A stretch of 64,000 bases of DNA from Anaerosalibacter bizertensis (GCF_009696605.1 NZ_VULR01000013.1:1-64000); one strand, 5' to 3'. Counted from the stretch's first letter, positions 15,568-24,631 are shown. The notes: generated by a model not told the origin, from the sequence alone. A program made the numbers and translations.

Positions 15568-16932
15568 GTGGATAATAGAAGATGGATAATTCCTACCGTG
15601 TTGTCTTTGGTTCTTGTTGTAGCATTGGTATGGGGATATAACCAGTTCAATACAAAGAATGATTATGAAACAGCACTAACCAACCATTATCAAAGACTTT
15701 TTTATGACACAAAAAAACACGTAGAAAATGTGCAAGTATCTCTTTCTAAAGCCTTAGTATCAGATTCTAAAGAACAAAATGTTTTATTATTATCCCAAGT
15801 TATGAATGAGGCCTATTTTGCTCAAGATAAACTATCACAGATGCCAGTAACTCATGCAGATATAGCAAAAACACAGAAGTTTTTAACCCAGGTAGCAGAT
15901 TATAGTTATTCCCTCATACAAGATCATTTAGATGGAAAAGAACTGACTAATAAACAAAGAGAGACTTTATTTAACCTTCAAGGAAACACATCAAATTTTA
16001 ATAAAGAACTATCTGCTTTACATGATAAAATATTGGAAGGAGATTTTAATGCTTCAAGAACTAGTGCAAAGGAAAGGAATAAATTGCAACAGGTAAATAA
16101 AGAAATGTTACAAACAAGGCTTGTAAGTTTTGAAAAACAGATGGGGAAATCTCCAGAACTAATATATGATGGACCTTTTTCAGACCAAAGGTTAAATAAA
16201 AAGCCTGTAGGATTGGGGAACAAAAAGGTTACAAAAGACGAGGCCAAAAGGATTGCAAAACAATTTGTAGGAGATAAAAAAGTAGATGAAATAACTTCCT
16301 TTGAAGAAGGTAAGGATATTTCTAAAGTTGCCATACCTTCACATACATTCAATGTACTGCCTAAAAACACTTCAAAAGATATGGCAATATATATGGGGGT
16401 AAGTAAACAAGGTGGCAATGTAGTATGGATGGTAAACCCTAGGAGGGTTTCTAAAAACAATCTATCTATGAAACAGGCAGAACAAGAGGCATTAAAATTT
16501 TTAAAAGAAAAAGGATTTACCAATATGGAGCCTAATTATTCTTTAAAATATGATGGCGTAGCAGTATTTAACTTTGCTTATAAGGAAGGAAATGTAACAG
16601 TATATCCAGATCTTATAAAATTAAAAGTGGCATTAGACAATGGAGAAATAATAGGTTTTGATTCAGCTGCTTATCTTATGAATCACAAAAAGAGAAATAT
16701 ACAAAAGCCAAATATTACTCCAGAAAAAGCAAGAGAATCTGTAAAAATAGATTTTGATATAGATAGTACTCGATTGGCAATGATACCAAAAGGAAGTAAA
16801 GAAATACTCTGTTATGAATTTAAAGGAAAATATAAAGGTTCAGATTTTATCATTTATATAAATGCTCTAAATGGGAAAGAGGAAGATATACTTCAAATAA
16901 TTAAAAGTGAAAATGGTACACTGACCTTTTAA
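15568..16932 (+). CDS. ypeB: Germination protein YpeB
   Basis: Partner of SleB, required in Bacillus for SleB stability in the spore. The 454-residue protein has one N-terminal membrane helix (IIPTVLSLVLVVALVWGY), a long helical region (about 30-200) and C-terminal PepSY-type repeats (for example VTKDEAKRIAKQFVGDKKV, MKQAEQEALKFLKEKGF and ITPEKARESVKIDF). Start is GTG 15568 behind AAGGAGGG. The 181-codon open frame on the opposite strand is a shadow. Confidence 0.93.
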   Translation: MDNRRWIIPTVLSLVLVVALVWGYNQFNTKNDYETALTNHYQRLFYDTKKHVENVQVSLSKALVSDSKEQNVLLLSQVMNEAYFAQDKLSQMPVTHADIAKTQKFLTQVADYSYSLIQDHLDGKELTNKQRETLFNLQGNTSNFNKELSALHDKILEGDFNASRTSAKERNKLQQVNKEMLQTRLVSFEKQMGKSPELIYDGPFSDQRLNKKPVGLGNKKVTKDEAKRIAKQFVGDKKVDEITSFEEGKDISKVAIPSHTFNVLPKNTSKDMAIYMGVSKQGGNVVWMVNPRRVSKNNLSMKQAEQEALKFLKEKGFTNMEPNYSLKYDGVAVFNFAYKEGNVTVYPDLIKLKVALDNGEIIGFDSAAYLMNHKKRNIQKPNITPEKARESVKIDFDIDSTRLAMIPKGSKEILCYEFKGKYKGSDFIIYINALNGKEEDILQIIKSENGTLTF

Positions 16933-16944
16933 AAAAATAGTTGT

Positions 16945-16989
16945 AAATTCCCCCTTTTATCTGTACAATATAGATAAAAGGGGGAATTT
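16945..16989 (+). promoter_or_regulatory. Perfect 18-bp hairpin covering the murI ribosome site
   Basis: Arms 16945-16962 and 16972-16989 are perfectly complementary with a nine-base loop. The 3' arm holds the only Shine-Dalgarno of murI (AAAGGGGG), ending two bases before its ATG. There is no T-run, so it is not a normal intrinsic terminator. Folding would block murI initiation on a read-through transcript from sleB-ypeB. Confidence 0.65.
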
Positions 16990-16991
16990 TA

Positions 16992-17798
16992 ATGGACAAT
17001 AGGCCCATAGGTGTTTTTGATTCAGGAATCGGTGGACTTACAGTCCTTCAAGAAATAATGGAACAACTTCCAGGAGAAGATGTAGTATATTTTGGTGATA
17101 CAGCTAGGATCCCTTATGGGACAAGATCGAGAGAAACAGTTATAAAATATTCTTTTCAATGTATTAGATTCCTCTTAAGCAAAGACATAAAAGCAATAGT
17201 AATAGCCTGCAATACTGCCAGTGCTATGGCTTTGGAAGAAGCAAGAAAAGTTTTCGAAGTCCCTATACTAGGAGTAATAGATCCAGGAGCTAATGCAGCA
17301 GTATCTTCAACAAAGAATAATAAAGTAGGTGTCATAGGTACTACAGGGACAATAAATAGTGAAGCTTATCAGAAGAAAATAAGAAGAGCTCATCCTTCAT
17401 CAGAAGTAATTGGAATTTCTTGTCCTCTATTTGTTCCTATAGTAGAAGAAGGGTGGGAAGATACAGACGTAGCCTTTATAACAGCGGAAAAATACCTTTC
17501 AGGATTAAAAGAGCATACCGTTGACACTTTGGTTTTAGGCTGTACTCATTATCCAATACTTAGATATACTGTAGGAAAAGTTATGGGAGATGGGGTTAAA
17601 CTTATAAATCCAGCCTATGAAACAGCAAAATGTACTAAAAAACTTCTCAAAGAAGAAGGACTTTTATCAGAAAAAGTAGATGGAGCTAAATACGAATTTT
17701 ATGTTAGTGATGATCCAGAAAAGTTTAGAAGAATAGGAGGAAATATACTGAGAAAAGAAATTGCCACAATTCAAAAGGTTAATATAGAAGTACTTTAG
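16992..17798 (+). CDS. murI: Glutamate racemase
   Basis: Cofactor-independent racemase supplying D-glutamate for peptidoglycan. The 268-residue protein shows both catalytic cysteines in their motifs, ACNTASA and GCTHYP, plus the N-terminal PIGVFDSGIGGLTVLQEI and GDTARIPYGTRS. ATG 16992 follows an AAAGGGGG site that lies within a perfect hairpin. It lies downstream of the sleB-ypeB pair; wall synthesis connects them loosely. Confidence 0.95.
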   Translation: MDNRPIGVFDSGIGGLTVLQEIMEQLPGEDVVYFGDTARIPYGTRSRETVIKYSFQCIRFLLSKDIKAIVIACNTASAMALEEARKVFEVPILGVIDPGANAAVSSTKNNKVGVIGTTGTINSEAYQKKIRRAHPSSEVIGISCPLFVPIVEEGWEDTDVAFITAEKYLSGLKEHTVDTLVLGCTHYPILRYTVGKVMGDGVKLINPAYETAKCTKKLLKEEGLLSEKVDGAKYEFYVSDDPEKFRRIGGNILRKEIATIQKVNIEVL

Positions 17799-17810
17799 TA
17801 CTATTAATAT

Positions 17811-17834
17811 AAAAAAAGGCACTAAATAGTGCCT
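17811..17834 (-). terminator. Hairpin with minus-strand U-run after murI
   Basis: AGGCACT/AGTGCCT stem (17817-17823 and 17828-17834) with AAAT loop. The T-run exists only on the minus strand (A-run 17811-17817). It may still weakly end murI transcription; no minus-strand gene is visible to its right. Confidence 0.45.
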
Positions 17835-17883
17835 AATCTTTAGCAGGTACTGCCCAAAATCTAGCATTTATAGGAGGTGTAGA

Positions 17884-19278
17884 ATGAACGATAGTTTTAT
17901 AAAGGAAAATGTTTATGAGATATTAGATTATATCGATGAAGGAATCCATATTATTGATAAGAATGGTAGAATAGTTTATTATAATAGATTTGCTCAACTT
18001 ATTGATGATATAGATAGGGACAAAGCTATAGGAAGACATATATTAGAGGTATATCCTTCCCTTTCGTATGAAACTAGCACCCTTCTCACTGTTATGAAAA
18101 CTGGAGAACCTATATTAAATGTAGAACAGACTTTTATAAACTATAAAGGTAAAAAAATAACCACTATAAACTCATCCATACCTATAAAGTCTAAAAAAAG
18201 AATTGTAGGTGCATTAGAAATATCAAGGGATATAACCCAAGTAAAACAAATGTCAGAAACTATAGTAGAATTGCAAGATGAATTGTATAATGGAAAGAAA
18301 AAAGAGAAAAAAAAGAATAAAAAGAATAAAAGAGCTAAATATACATTCATGGATATAATAGGAGAAAATAAGGAAATGTTAGATCTTAAATCTTTAGCCC
18401 TAAGGGCTGCAGATACAGATGCCCCTGTCCTGGTATATGGTGACACAGGAACAGGAAAGGAGTTGTTTGTTCACTCTATTCACAATGCAAGTTCTAGAAA
18501 AGACAAACCTTTTATTGCTCAAAATTGTGCAGCTTTACCAGCCAATTTATTAGAAGGAATACTATTTGGAACTGTAAAGGGAGGATTTACAGGAGCTGAA
18601 GACCGACCAGGTTTATTTGAATTGGCTAACGGCGGCACATTATTTTTAGATGAAATAAACTCAATGCCTTTGGAATTACAAGCCAAACTTCTTAGAGTAC
18701 TACAGGATAATGTAATAAGAAGAGTAGGAGATATAAAGACTGTAGATGTAGATGTAAGGATTATTACAGCAACCAATGTACCACCAGAAGAGGCAGTGGA
18801 AACAAAGCAAATGAGAAAAGATTTATACTATAGATTGAATGTAGTAAGTTTTGAAATACCCCCTCTTAAAGAAAGAAAAGATGATATTCCTATACTAACT
18901 AAATTTTTCATCGAAAAATTCAATGAAAAATTAGGGAGAAATGTAGAAAATGTTTCTAATGAAGTAATGAAAATATTTTTTGAATATGATTGGGAGGGAA
19001 ACGTTAGAGAATTAGAGCATTTGCTTGAAGGAATAATGAGTATTTATGATGTAAAAACAATAGAAGTAGAACATTTAACTTCTAAATTTAGAAATTATAA
19101 AAAGAATATAAGACAGAATGGAACAAAATCTTTAAAAGAGACTTTAGAAGATACTGAGAAAAATATAATATTGAATGCTTTAAAAACAAATAATGAAAAC
19201 ATAACTCACACAGCAGAAATGCTTAAAATTCCAAGGCAAACCCTTCAATACAAAATAAATAAATATAATCTAAAATAA
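17884..19278 (+). CDS. Sigma-54-dependent activator with PAS domain, regulator of the lysine fermentation operon
   Basis: Bacterial enhancer-binding protein of 464 residues. A PAS sensor occupies about 10-120 (ILDYIDEGIHIIDKNGRIVY), a lysine-rich linker 140-155, the AAA+ domain about 158-390 and a Fis-type HTH about 430-464 (NITHTAEMLKIPRQTLQYK). The Walker A is GDTGTGKE at 186-193 and the Walker B is GTLFLDEI. The sigma-54-contacting loop reads GGFTGA (233-238) instead of GAFTGA. ATG 17884 follows AGGAGGTG. It lies directly upstream of, and co-directional with, a -24/-12 promoter and kdd, so it most likely activates the kdd-kam operon in response to a ligand bound by PAS. Confidence 0.9.
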   Translation: MNDSFIKENVYEILDYIDEGIHIIDKNGRIVYYNRFAQLIDDIDRDKAIGRHILEVYPSLSYETSTLLTVMKTGEPILNVEQTFINYKGKKITTINSSIPIKSKKRIVGALEISRDITQVKQMSETIVELQDELYNGKKKEKKKNKKNKRAKYTFMDIIGENKEMLDLKSLALRAADTDAPVLVYGDTGTGKELFVHSIHNASSRKDKPFIAQNCAALPANLLEGILFGTVKGGFTGAEDRPGLFELANGGTLFLDEINSMPLELQAKLLRVLQDNVIRRVGDIKTVDVDVRIITATNVPPEEAVETKQMRKDLYYRLNVVSFEIPPLKERKDDIPILTKFFIEKFNEKLGRNVENVSNEVMKIFFEYDWEGNVRELEHLLEGIMSIYDVKTIEVEHLTSKFRNYKKNIRQNGTKSLKETLEDTEKNIILNALKTNNENITHTAEMLKIPRQTLQYKINKYNLK

Positions 19279-19285
19279 GATTCTA

Positions 19286-19343
19286 GTGCCAAAACTTTAG
19301 TAGAATAATGCCGAATATTAGGCTAAAAAAACGTTTTTGGCAC
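19286..19343 (+). promoter_or_regulatory. Candidate upstream activating sites for the sigma-54 activator
   Basis: GTGCCAAAAC (19286-19295) is mirrored by GTTTTTGGCAC (19333-19343), and an imperfect palindrome TGCCGAAT-ATTAGGCT (19309-19324) lies between. They sit about 70-125 bases upstream of the -24 element, a usual place for enhancer sites. Binding is inferred. Confidence 0.5.
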
Positions 19344-19408
19344 AATTTATTTTCCCTTAAAAAATACTTATACCCAATTTAAAGGGGTTTAACAAGTTTT
19401 TATATTTT

Positions 19409-19426
19409 TTGGCACGTTAGTTGCAT
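19409..19426 (+). promoter_or_regulatory. Sigma-54 (-24/-12) promoter of the kdd-kam operon
   Basis: TTGGCAC-GTTAG-TTGCAT matches the sigma-54 consensus TGGCAC-N5-TTGCW exactly, with GG at 19411-19412 and GC at 19423-19424. The expected start is near 19436, about 70 bases before kdd. Confidence 0.88.
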
Positions 19427-19506
19427 TATTTTATAGTTGCTTTGTGAATTGTTAATATATTGGCAAACACAGTTTATCTACTTTTATAAATAAGGAGGAG
19501 AGCATA

Positions 19507-20544
19507 ATGAAAAAAGGTTGTCCTTATGGAACACACAGAGTTTTAGAACCAAAGGGTGTATTACCACAACCAGCATTTAAAATCAGCAATGATATGGAAA
19601 TCTACGACAATGAAATACTTATTGATGTACAAACATTAAATATTGACTCAGCAAGTTTTACTCAAATAAGTGATGAAGCAAAAGGCGATGTTGAAGGTAT
19701 CAAGAAGATAATGAAAGGCATAGTAGATGAAAGAGGTAAACACCAAAACCCAGTAACAGGTTCAGGTGGAATGCTTATAGGAACAGTTGAAAAAATTGGA
19801 CCAGCATTAGAAGGAAAAACTGACCTTAAAGTAGGAGATAAGATAGCAACATTAGTATCACTATCTTTAACTCCACTAAGAATTGATGAAATAACAGATA
19901 TAAGACCAGAAATAGATCAAGTAGACATAAAAGGAAAAGCAATACTATTTGAATCAGGACTTTATGCAAAGATTCCAGAAGATCTACCAGAAAACTTAGT
20001 ACTATCAGTATTAGACGTAGCAGGAGCACCAGCTCAAACAGCTAAAATGGTAAGCCCTGGGGACACAGTAGTAATAATAGGTGGAACAGGAAAAGCAGGA
20101 ATGCTTTGCCTATATGAAGCAAAGAAAAGAGCAGGAGTTACAGGAAAAGTTATCTGCTTAGATTATAGTGAAGAAGGACTAAAAAGAGCTAAGGCAGCAG
20201 ATTTAGCAGACGAATACATTCAAGCAGATGCAACAGATGCAGTATCAGTAATGAACAAAATAGCAGATGTAACTGATGGAAAAATGGCAGATGTAACTAT
20301 AAATATAGTTAATATACCAAATACAGAAATGGCAAGTATCTTAGTAACAAAAGATGAAGGATTAGTATACTTCTTCAGTATGGCAACAAGCTTCACAAAA
20401 GCAGCATTAGGAGCAGAAGGAGTAGGAAAAGACGTAGAAATGGTAGTAGGAAATGGATATACTAAAGGTCATGCAGAAATTTCATTACAAATCATGAGAG
20501 AATCAAAAGCACTAAGAGATATCTTTGAAAAACTATATGCTTAA
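19507..20544 (+). CDS. kdd: L-erythro-3,5-diaminohexanoate dehydrogenase
   Basis: Third enzyme of lysine fermentation: NAD-dependent oxidative deamination of 3,5-diaminohexanoate to 5-amino-3-oxohexanoate. The 345-residue protein is a zinc-less member of the alcohol-dehydrogenase-like fold with the cofactor loop IIGGTGKAGMLCLYEAKKR and the family N-terminus KKGCPYGTHRVLEPKGVLPQ. ATG 19507 follows AAGGAGGAG. It is the first gene behind the sigma-54 promoter. The codons favour A-ending forms, as in strongly expressed genes of this window. Confidence 0.93.
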   Translation: MKKGCPYGTHRVLEPKGVLPQPAFKISNDMEIYDNEILIDVQTLNIDSASFTQISDEAKGDVEGIKKIMKGIVDERGKHQNPVTGSGGMLIGTVEKIGPALEGKTDLKVGDKIATLVSLSLTPLRIDEITDIRPEIDQVDIKGKAILFESGLYAKIPEDLPENLVLSVLDVAGAPAQTAKMVSPGDTVVIIGGTGKAGMLCLYEAKKRAGVTGKVICLDYSEEGLKRAKAADLADEYIQADATDAVSVMNKIADVTDGKMADVTINIVNIPNTEMASILVTKDEGLVYFFSMATSFTKAALGAEGVGKDVEMVVGNGYTKGHAEISLQIMRESKALRDIFEKLYA

Positions 20545-20551
20545 AGTACAC

Positions 20552-20590
20552 TTTAAGTTAACTCAAACATTATATTGATGTTGACTTAAA
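20552..20590 (+). repeat. Imperfect stem-loop between kdd and kamA
   Basis: TTTAAGTTAACTCAA (20552-20566) pairs with TTGATGTTGACTTAAA (20575-20590) with one bulge and one G-U. AT-rich and without a T-run, so it is more likely an mRNA processing or stability element than a terminator. Confidence 0.35.
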
Positions 20591-20635
20591 TAAAATATAT
20601 TTAAATTCACATAATTAAAAGGAGGATTTTTTAAG

Positions 20636-21898
20636 ATGAGATCATATAAAGATATTGAACTTTGGAAAGATGTTACAGAAGAGCAATGGAATGACTGGCA
20701 TTGGCAAGTACAAAATAGAATCACTGATGTAGAAGATTTAAAGAAGGTTATTAAATTAACTGATCAAGAAGCAAAAGATATAGGAGAAGTATTAAAGAAA
20801 TTTAGAATGGGTATCACCCCATACTATGCTTCATTAATGGACCCAGAAGATCCAAACTGTCCAGTTAGAAAACAAGCAGTTCCAACTATAATGGAAACTC
20901 ATGCTGGATTTGGTGACATGGAAGACCCACTACATGAAGATGCAGATTCACCAGTACCAGGACTTACTCATAGATATCCAGACAGAGTACTTTTCTTAAT
21001 AACTGACCAATGTTCAATGTATTGTAGACATTGTACAAGAAGAAGATTTGCTGGACAAAATGATTCTGGAGTACCAATGGAAAGAATCGACGCTTGTATA
21101 GAATACATTAGAAATACTCCAGAAGTAAGAGACGTATTACTTTCAGGTGGAGACTGTTTATTAGTAGAAGATGACAAATTAGAATACATTTTCAAGAAAT
21201 TAAGAGAAATCCCACACGTTGAAATAGTTAGATTAGGATCACGTACACCAGTAGTTATGCCTATGAGAATTACAGATGATCTAGTAAACATGCTTAAAAA
21301 ATATCATCCAGTTTGGTTAAATACACACTTTAACCATCCAAAAGAAATTACTCCTGCAGCAGCAGAAGCTTGTAGAAAATTAGCAGATGCTGGTATTCCA
21401 CTAGGAAACCAATCTGTACTTCTAAGAGGAGTTAATGACTGTTCAAATACTATGTTAGAATTAATGCATGGATTAGTTAAGATGAGAGTAAGACCTTACT
21501 ACATCTACCAATGTGACCTATCCATGGGTATTGAACACTTTAGAACTAAAGTTTCAAAAGGATTAGAAATCATGGAATCATTAAGAGGACATACTTCAGG
21601 ATATGCAGTACCAACATTTGTTGTTGACGCTCCAGGTGGAGGAGGAAAAACTCCAGTTATGCCACAATATCTAATCAGTATGTCACCATCAAAAGTTGTA
21701 TTAAGAAACTTTGAAGGTGTTATTACAACTTATACAGAACCACAATATATAGAAGAAGAATGTAACTGTGAAGCATGTCAAAAAGAAAAGAAACAATATT
21801 CTACTGGAGTAGCAGGATTATTTGAAGGTAAAGATGTAAAAGTACTAGAACCTACAAAACTATTAAGAAGAGAAAGAGCTGAAAAGAGAAATAAGTAA
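20636..21898 (+). CDS. kamA: L-lysine 2,3-aminomutase
   Basis: Radical-SAM, PLP-dependent enzyme converting L-lysine to L-beta-lysine, the entry step of lysine fermentation. The 420-residue protein has the iron-sulfur motif C126-x3-C130-x2-C133 (CSMYCRHC), the PLP lysine Lys338 in PGGGGKTPVMP, one off the Lys337 of the Clostridium subterminale enzyme, and a C-terminal cysteine cluster (EECNCEACQ) of the kind that binds zinc there. ATG 20636 follows AAAGGAGG. Upstream kdd and downstream kamB-E confirm a catabolic role. Confidence 0.96.
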   Translation: MRSYKDIELWKDVTEEQWNDWHWQVQNRITDVEDLKKVIKLTDQEAKDIGEVLKKFRMGITPYYASLMDPEDPNCPVRKQAVPTIMETHAGFGDMEDPLHEDADSPVPGLTHRYPDRVLFLITDQCSMYCRHCTRRRFAGQNDSGVPMERIDACIEYIRNTPEVRDVLLSGGDCLLVEDDKLEYIFKKLREIPHVEIVRLGSRTPVVMPMRITDDLVNMLKKYHPVWLNTHFNHPKEITPAAAEACRKLADAGIPLGNQSVLLRGVNDCSNTMLELMHGLVKMRVRPYYIYQCDLSMGIEHFRTKVSKGLEIMESLRGHTSGYAVPTFVVDAPGGGGKTPVMPQYLISMSPSKVVLRNFEGVITTYTEPQYIEEECNCEACQKEKKQYSTGVAGLFEGKDVKVLEPTKLLRRERAEKRNK

Positions 21899-21949
21899 TT
21901 AATAAATAGTCAGTTAATTGATTTCAAATAGAAAGAAGGGGTGTTCTAA

Positions 21950-22984
21950 TTGTCTTTATTGAAGCTGATAAGAGGAAAGTATGAAACTGTATCTATAGTA
22001 GGAATGGCCAAAAACACAGGAAAAACCATGACGTTGAACCATCTTATAGGAGAAGCCATAGATGAATCGGTAGTAGTCGGTATCACATCTATAGGTAGGG
22101 ACGGGGAAAGTTTAGACCTAGTAACTGAAACGGAAAAACCAAAGATATTTGTTGAAGAAGGGACTTTGGTTGCAACTACTTCAGATATGCTTCTTTTAGG
22201 AGATGCAAAAGTAGAGATTATCAGCGTAACAGACTATAGAACCCCCCTTGGTTCTATAATCATTGGTCGTGTAAAGGATAGCGGATATGTTCAAATAGGA
22301 GGCCCCCAAACTGTAAAAGAGACTAAAGAAGTTGCCAATATAATGTTAGAACTTGGGGCGGAATTTGTAATAATTGATGGAGCCCTAGATAGGATATCCT
22401 CAGCAGCCCCCTCTGTTTCGGAAGGCACTATCCTATCTACAGGTGCTACATTAAGTAGGAACATGAATAAAGTTATAGAAGAAACACTACATGTAGTGAA
22501 CCTTTTAAAATTACCAGAAGTTAAAGATGAAAAAGCAAGACCTTTAATTGAAGAGATCGTTGAGTCCGGAAAAGTTTGCTTAATAAACGAAGATTACGAA
22601 ATAGAACCATTAAAAGTGAGAACGGCTTTAAGTTGTGGTAATATCATTGGAGATCATATAAGTGAAGATACTAAATACGTAGTAGTATCTGGCTCCCTAG
22701 TTAAAAATACGATAGAAGATATGATTAAAACCACAAGAAAATATAAAAATGTAAAGATAATAATAAGTGATGGTACTAAAGTATTTATTAAACCAAAAGA
22801 CTGGCTTAGATTTCAGCGATACGGCGTTAAGGTAGAAGTGCTAAATAGTATAGAGCTTGTAGCCATTACAACAAACCCTTATGCTCCTCAAGGATATTAT
22901 TTTGACCCAAGGGAATTTTTAGAAAAAATGAAAGGCTACGTAAAAGAAGTACCAGTTATAGACGTAGTTCTTGGTGGTGAATAA
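21950..22984 (+). CDS. kamB: KamB, P-loop protein of the lysine aminomutase operon
   Basis: A 344-residue protein found in lysine fermentation operons between kamA and kamD. The N-terminus carries a Walker A-like loop, GMAKNTGKTMTLNHLI, and ADGA-type hydrophobic strands follow (EFVIIDGALDRISSAAP). Its biochemical role is unproven; with KamC it has been suggested to help maintain or reactivate the B12- and PLP-dependent 5,6-aminomutase. Start is TTG 21950 behind AGAAGGGGTG. It ends one base before the kamC ATG. Confidence 0.83.
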   Translation: MSLLKLIRGKYETVSIVGMAKNTGKTMTLNHLIGEAIDESVVVGITSIGRDGESLDLVTETEKPKIFVEEGTLVATTSDMLLLGDAKVEIISVTDYRTPLGSIIIGRVKDSGYVQIGGPQTVKETKEVANIMLELGAEFVIIDGALDRISSAAPSVSEGTILSTGATLSRNMNKVIEETLHVVNLLKLPEVKDEKARPLIEEIVESGKVCLINEDYEIEPLKVRTALSCGNIIGDHISEDTKYVVVSGSLVKNTIEDMIKTTRKYKNVKIIISDGTKVFIKPKDWLRFQRYGVKVEVLNSIELVAITTNPYAPQGYYFDPREFLEKMKGYVKEVPVIDVVLGGE

Positions 22985-22985
22985 T

Positions 22986-24617
22986 ATGGAATTTATGAAT
23001 GAATTGACAAGAAAAAGTTTGGACTTTGATTATGTGTTGAGCAGGATAAAGACATATACCCCTTATGGTAAAGGATATAAGGAAAATATGAGACCCTATT
23101 TACCTGGTGAAGAGGAAAGGCTAGAAGAGGAGCTACAAAGAATAGAACAATTTTTAAAATATGCAAAAGATCATGACTTTTCAAGGGAAATAAATGATAT
23201 ATTTGCACATACAAAAGATTTAAGAACTTCAGTTAAAAGGACTATGGAAGGCTGTGTCCTATCAGAAGTAGAGTTATTTGAAATAAAAACTTTTCTTTTC
23301 TTAATAAGGGATTTAGATAAAATTTTAAAAAAGTACGGAATGGATGATTGGAAGGATATAGAAATAGAACCTATAGAAAAGTTAGAAAAATTGTTAGACC
23401 CGGATGATACAAAGATTGCTACATTTTATATATATGATTCTTATTCTAAAAAACTTAAAAATATAAGAAAAGAAAAAAAAGAAGTAGATAGAGAGATAAA
23501 GAAAAGGAAAAAAGAAATAAAAGATAAGGTTAAAGAAGACCTAAATATGAGATTTCGTCCAGACGGTTCTATAGTAGTTCCTAAAGAGAACCAAAGTGTT
23601 TTAGATAAAATTGACACTAACCCCTATTTAACCTATGTTTCGGAAACCTATATGAACGTGAAGTTTACTATAAAGTCAACGGAAGAAATTTCTGATTTAG
23701 AAAGAAAACTTTTCAATCTCAAAGAAAGAGAAGAAGAAGAAGAGTACAAAGTGCGTGAAGAAATAAGTAAGCAAATAGCCAATTCTAGAAAAAAACTTTT
23801 CAGAAATATGGCTAGTATTGGTAAACTGGATTTTATCCTGGGAAAAGCTCAGTTTGCCATAGAAACTAATGCAGTTAAGCCAGAGATTGTAAAGGAACAT
23901 TGTTTAGTCATTGAAGAAGGCAGGCATCCAAAAGTAGAAGAATTTTTAAATAAAAAGGAATTAGAATTCACTCCAATATCTATAGATCTAAAAGAAGGTG
24001 CAGCTTGTATTACAGGAGCTAATATGGGCGGGAAAACTGTTAGCTTGAGACTAGTAGGACTTCTTGCGGCAATGGCTCAACATGGCTTATTTGTACCAGC
24101 AGATAGTATGAAACTTGGACTAAGTAACTTTATATGTACATCTATAGGAGATATGCAATCTACAGATAAGGGCCTTAGTACCTTTGGCGGAGAAATAAAA
24201 TTGGTTCAAGAAGCTATTGAAATAGCTCATAAGAAAGGGATTATCCTTATAGACGAGTTGGCCCGTGGAACCAATCCACAAGAAGGATATGCTATATCCA
24301 AAGCACTTATAAAATTCTTAAAAGATAAAAATTCAATAACATTAGTAACAACACATTATGACAATATTGCAGATATGGAAGGCGTAGCCCATCTTCAAGT
24401 AGTAGGGCTTTCAGATATAGAGTTTGAAAAACTTAACGAAGAATTGAAGGATAGAGAGCTAGACAAAATGGACATAATAAATAGGTATATGGATTATAGA
24501 CTGGTAGAAGTAAAAAGTAAAAAGGAAGTTCCAAAGGATGCACTAAATATTGCAAGGCTAATGGGACTAGATGAAAAAATTATACATGAAGCAGAAAACA
24601 TATTAGAAGAAAAATAA
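22986..24617 (+). CDS. kamC: KamC, MutS-related ATPase of the lysine aminomutase operon
   Basis: A 543-residue protein with a MutS-like core: helical lever region (about 30-290, coiled-coil-rich), then the ATPase with ITGANMGGKTVSLRLVGLLA (Walker A), IGDMQSTDKGLSTFGGE and LIDELARGTNPQEGYAISKA (Walker B). It lacks the mismatch-recognition domain of MutS. ATG 22986 is preferred over the in-frame GTG 22971, which lies within kamB and its ribosome site GGTGGTG. Conserved linkage to kamD/kamE suggests a chaperone-like or repair function for the mutase, but this is inference. Confidence 0.85.
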   Translation: MEFMNELTRKSLDFDYVLSRIKTYTPYGKGYKENMRPYLPGEEERLEEELQRIEQFLKYAKDHDFSREINDIFAHTKDLRTSVKRTMEGCVLSEVELFEIKTFLFLIRDLDKILKKYGMDDWKDIEIEPIEKLEKLLDPDDTKIATFYIYDSYSKKLKNIRKEKKEVDREIKKRKKEIKDKVKEDLNMRFRPDGSIVVPKENQSVLDKIDTNPYLTYVSETYMNVKFTIKSTEEISDLERKLFNLKEREEEEEYKVREEISKQIANSRKKLFRNMASIGKLDFILGKAQFAIETNAVKPEIVKEHCLVIEEGRHPKVEEFLNKKELEFTPISIDLKEGAACITGANMGGKTVSLRLVGLLAAMAQHGLFVPADSMKLGLSNFICTSIGDMQSTDKGLSTFGGEIKLVQEAIEIAHKKGIILIDELARGTNPQEGYAISKALIKFLKDKNSITLVTTHYDNIADMEGVAHLQVVGLSDIEFEKLNEELKDRELDKMDIINRYMDYRLVEVKSKKEVPKDALNIARLMGLDEKIIHEAENILEEK

Positions 24618-24631
24618 AGGAGGTAGACATT

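Noticed and set aside
15978-16523. A 181-codon open frame on the minus strand opposite ypeB
   Set aside because: Low-complexity, Ser/Phe/Leu-rich text with no ribosome site, lying wholly within the well-supported ypeB gene; a shadow frame.
19279-19506. Lysine riboswitch upstream of the lysine operon
   Set aside because: No L-box elements; the -24/-12 promoter and activator account for the regulation.
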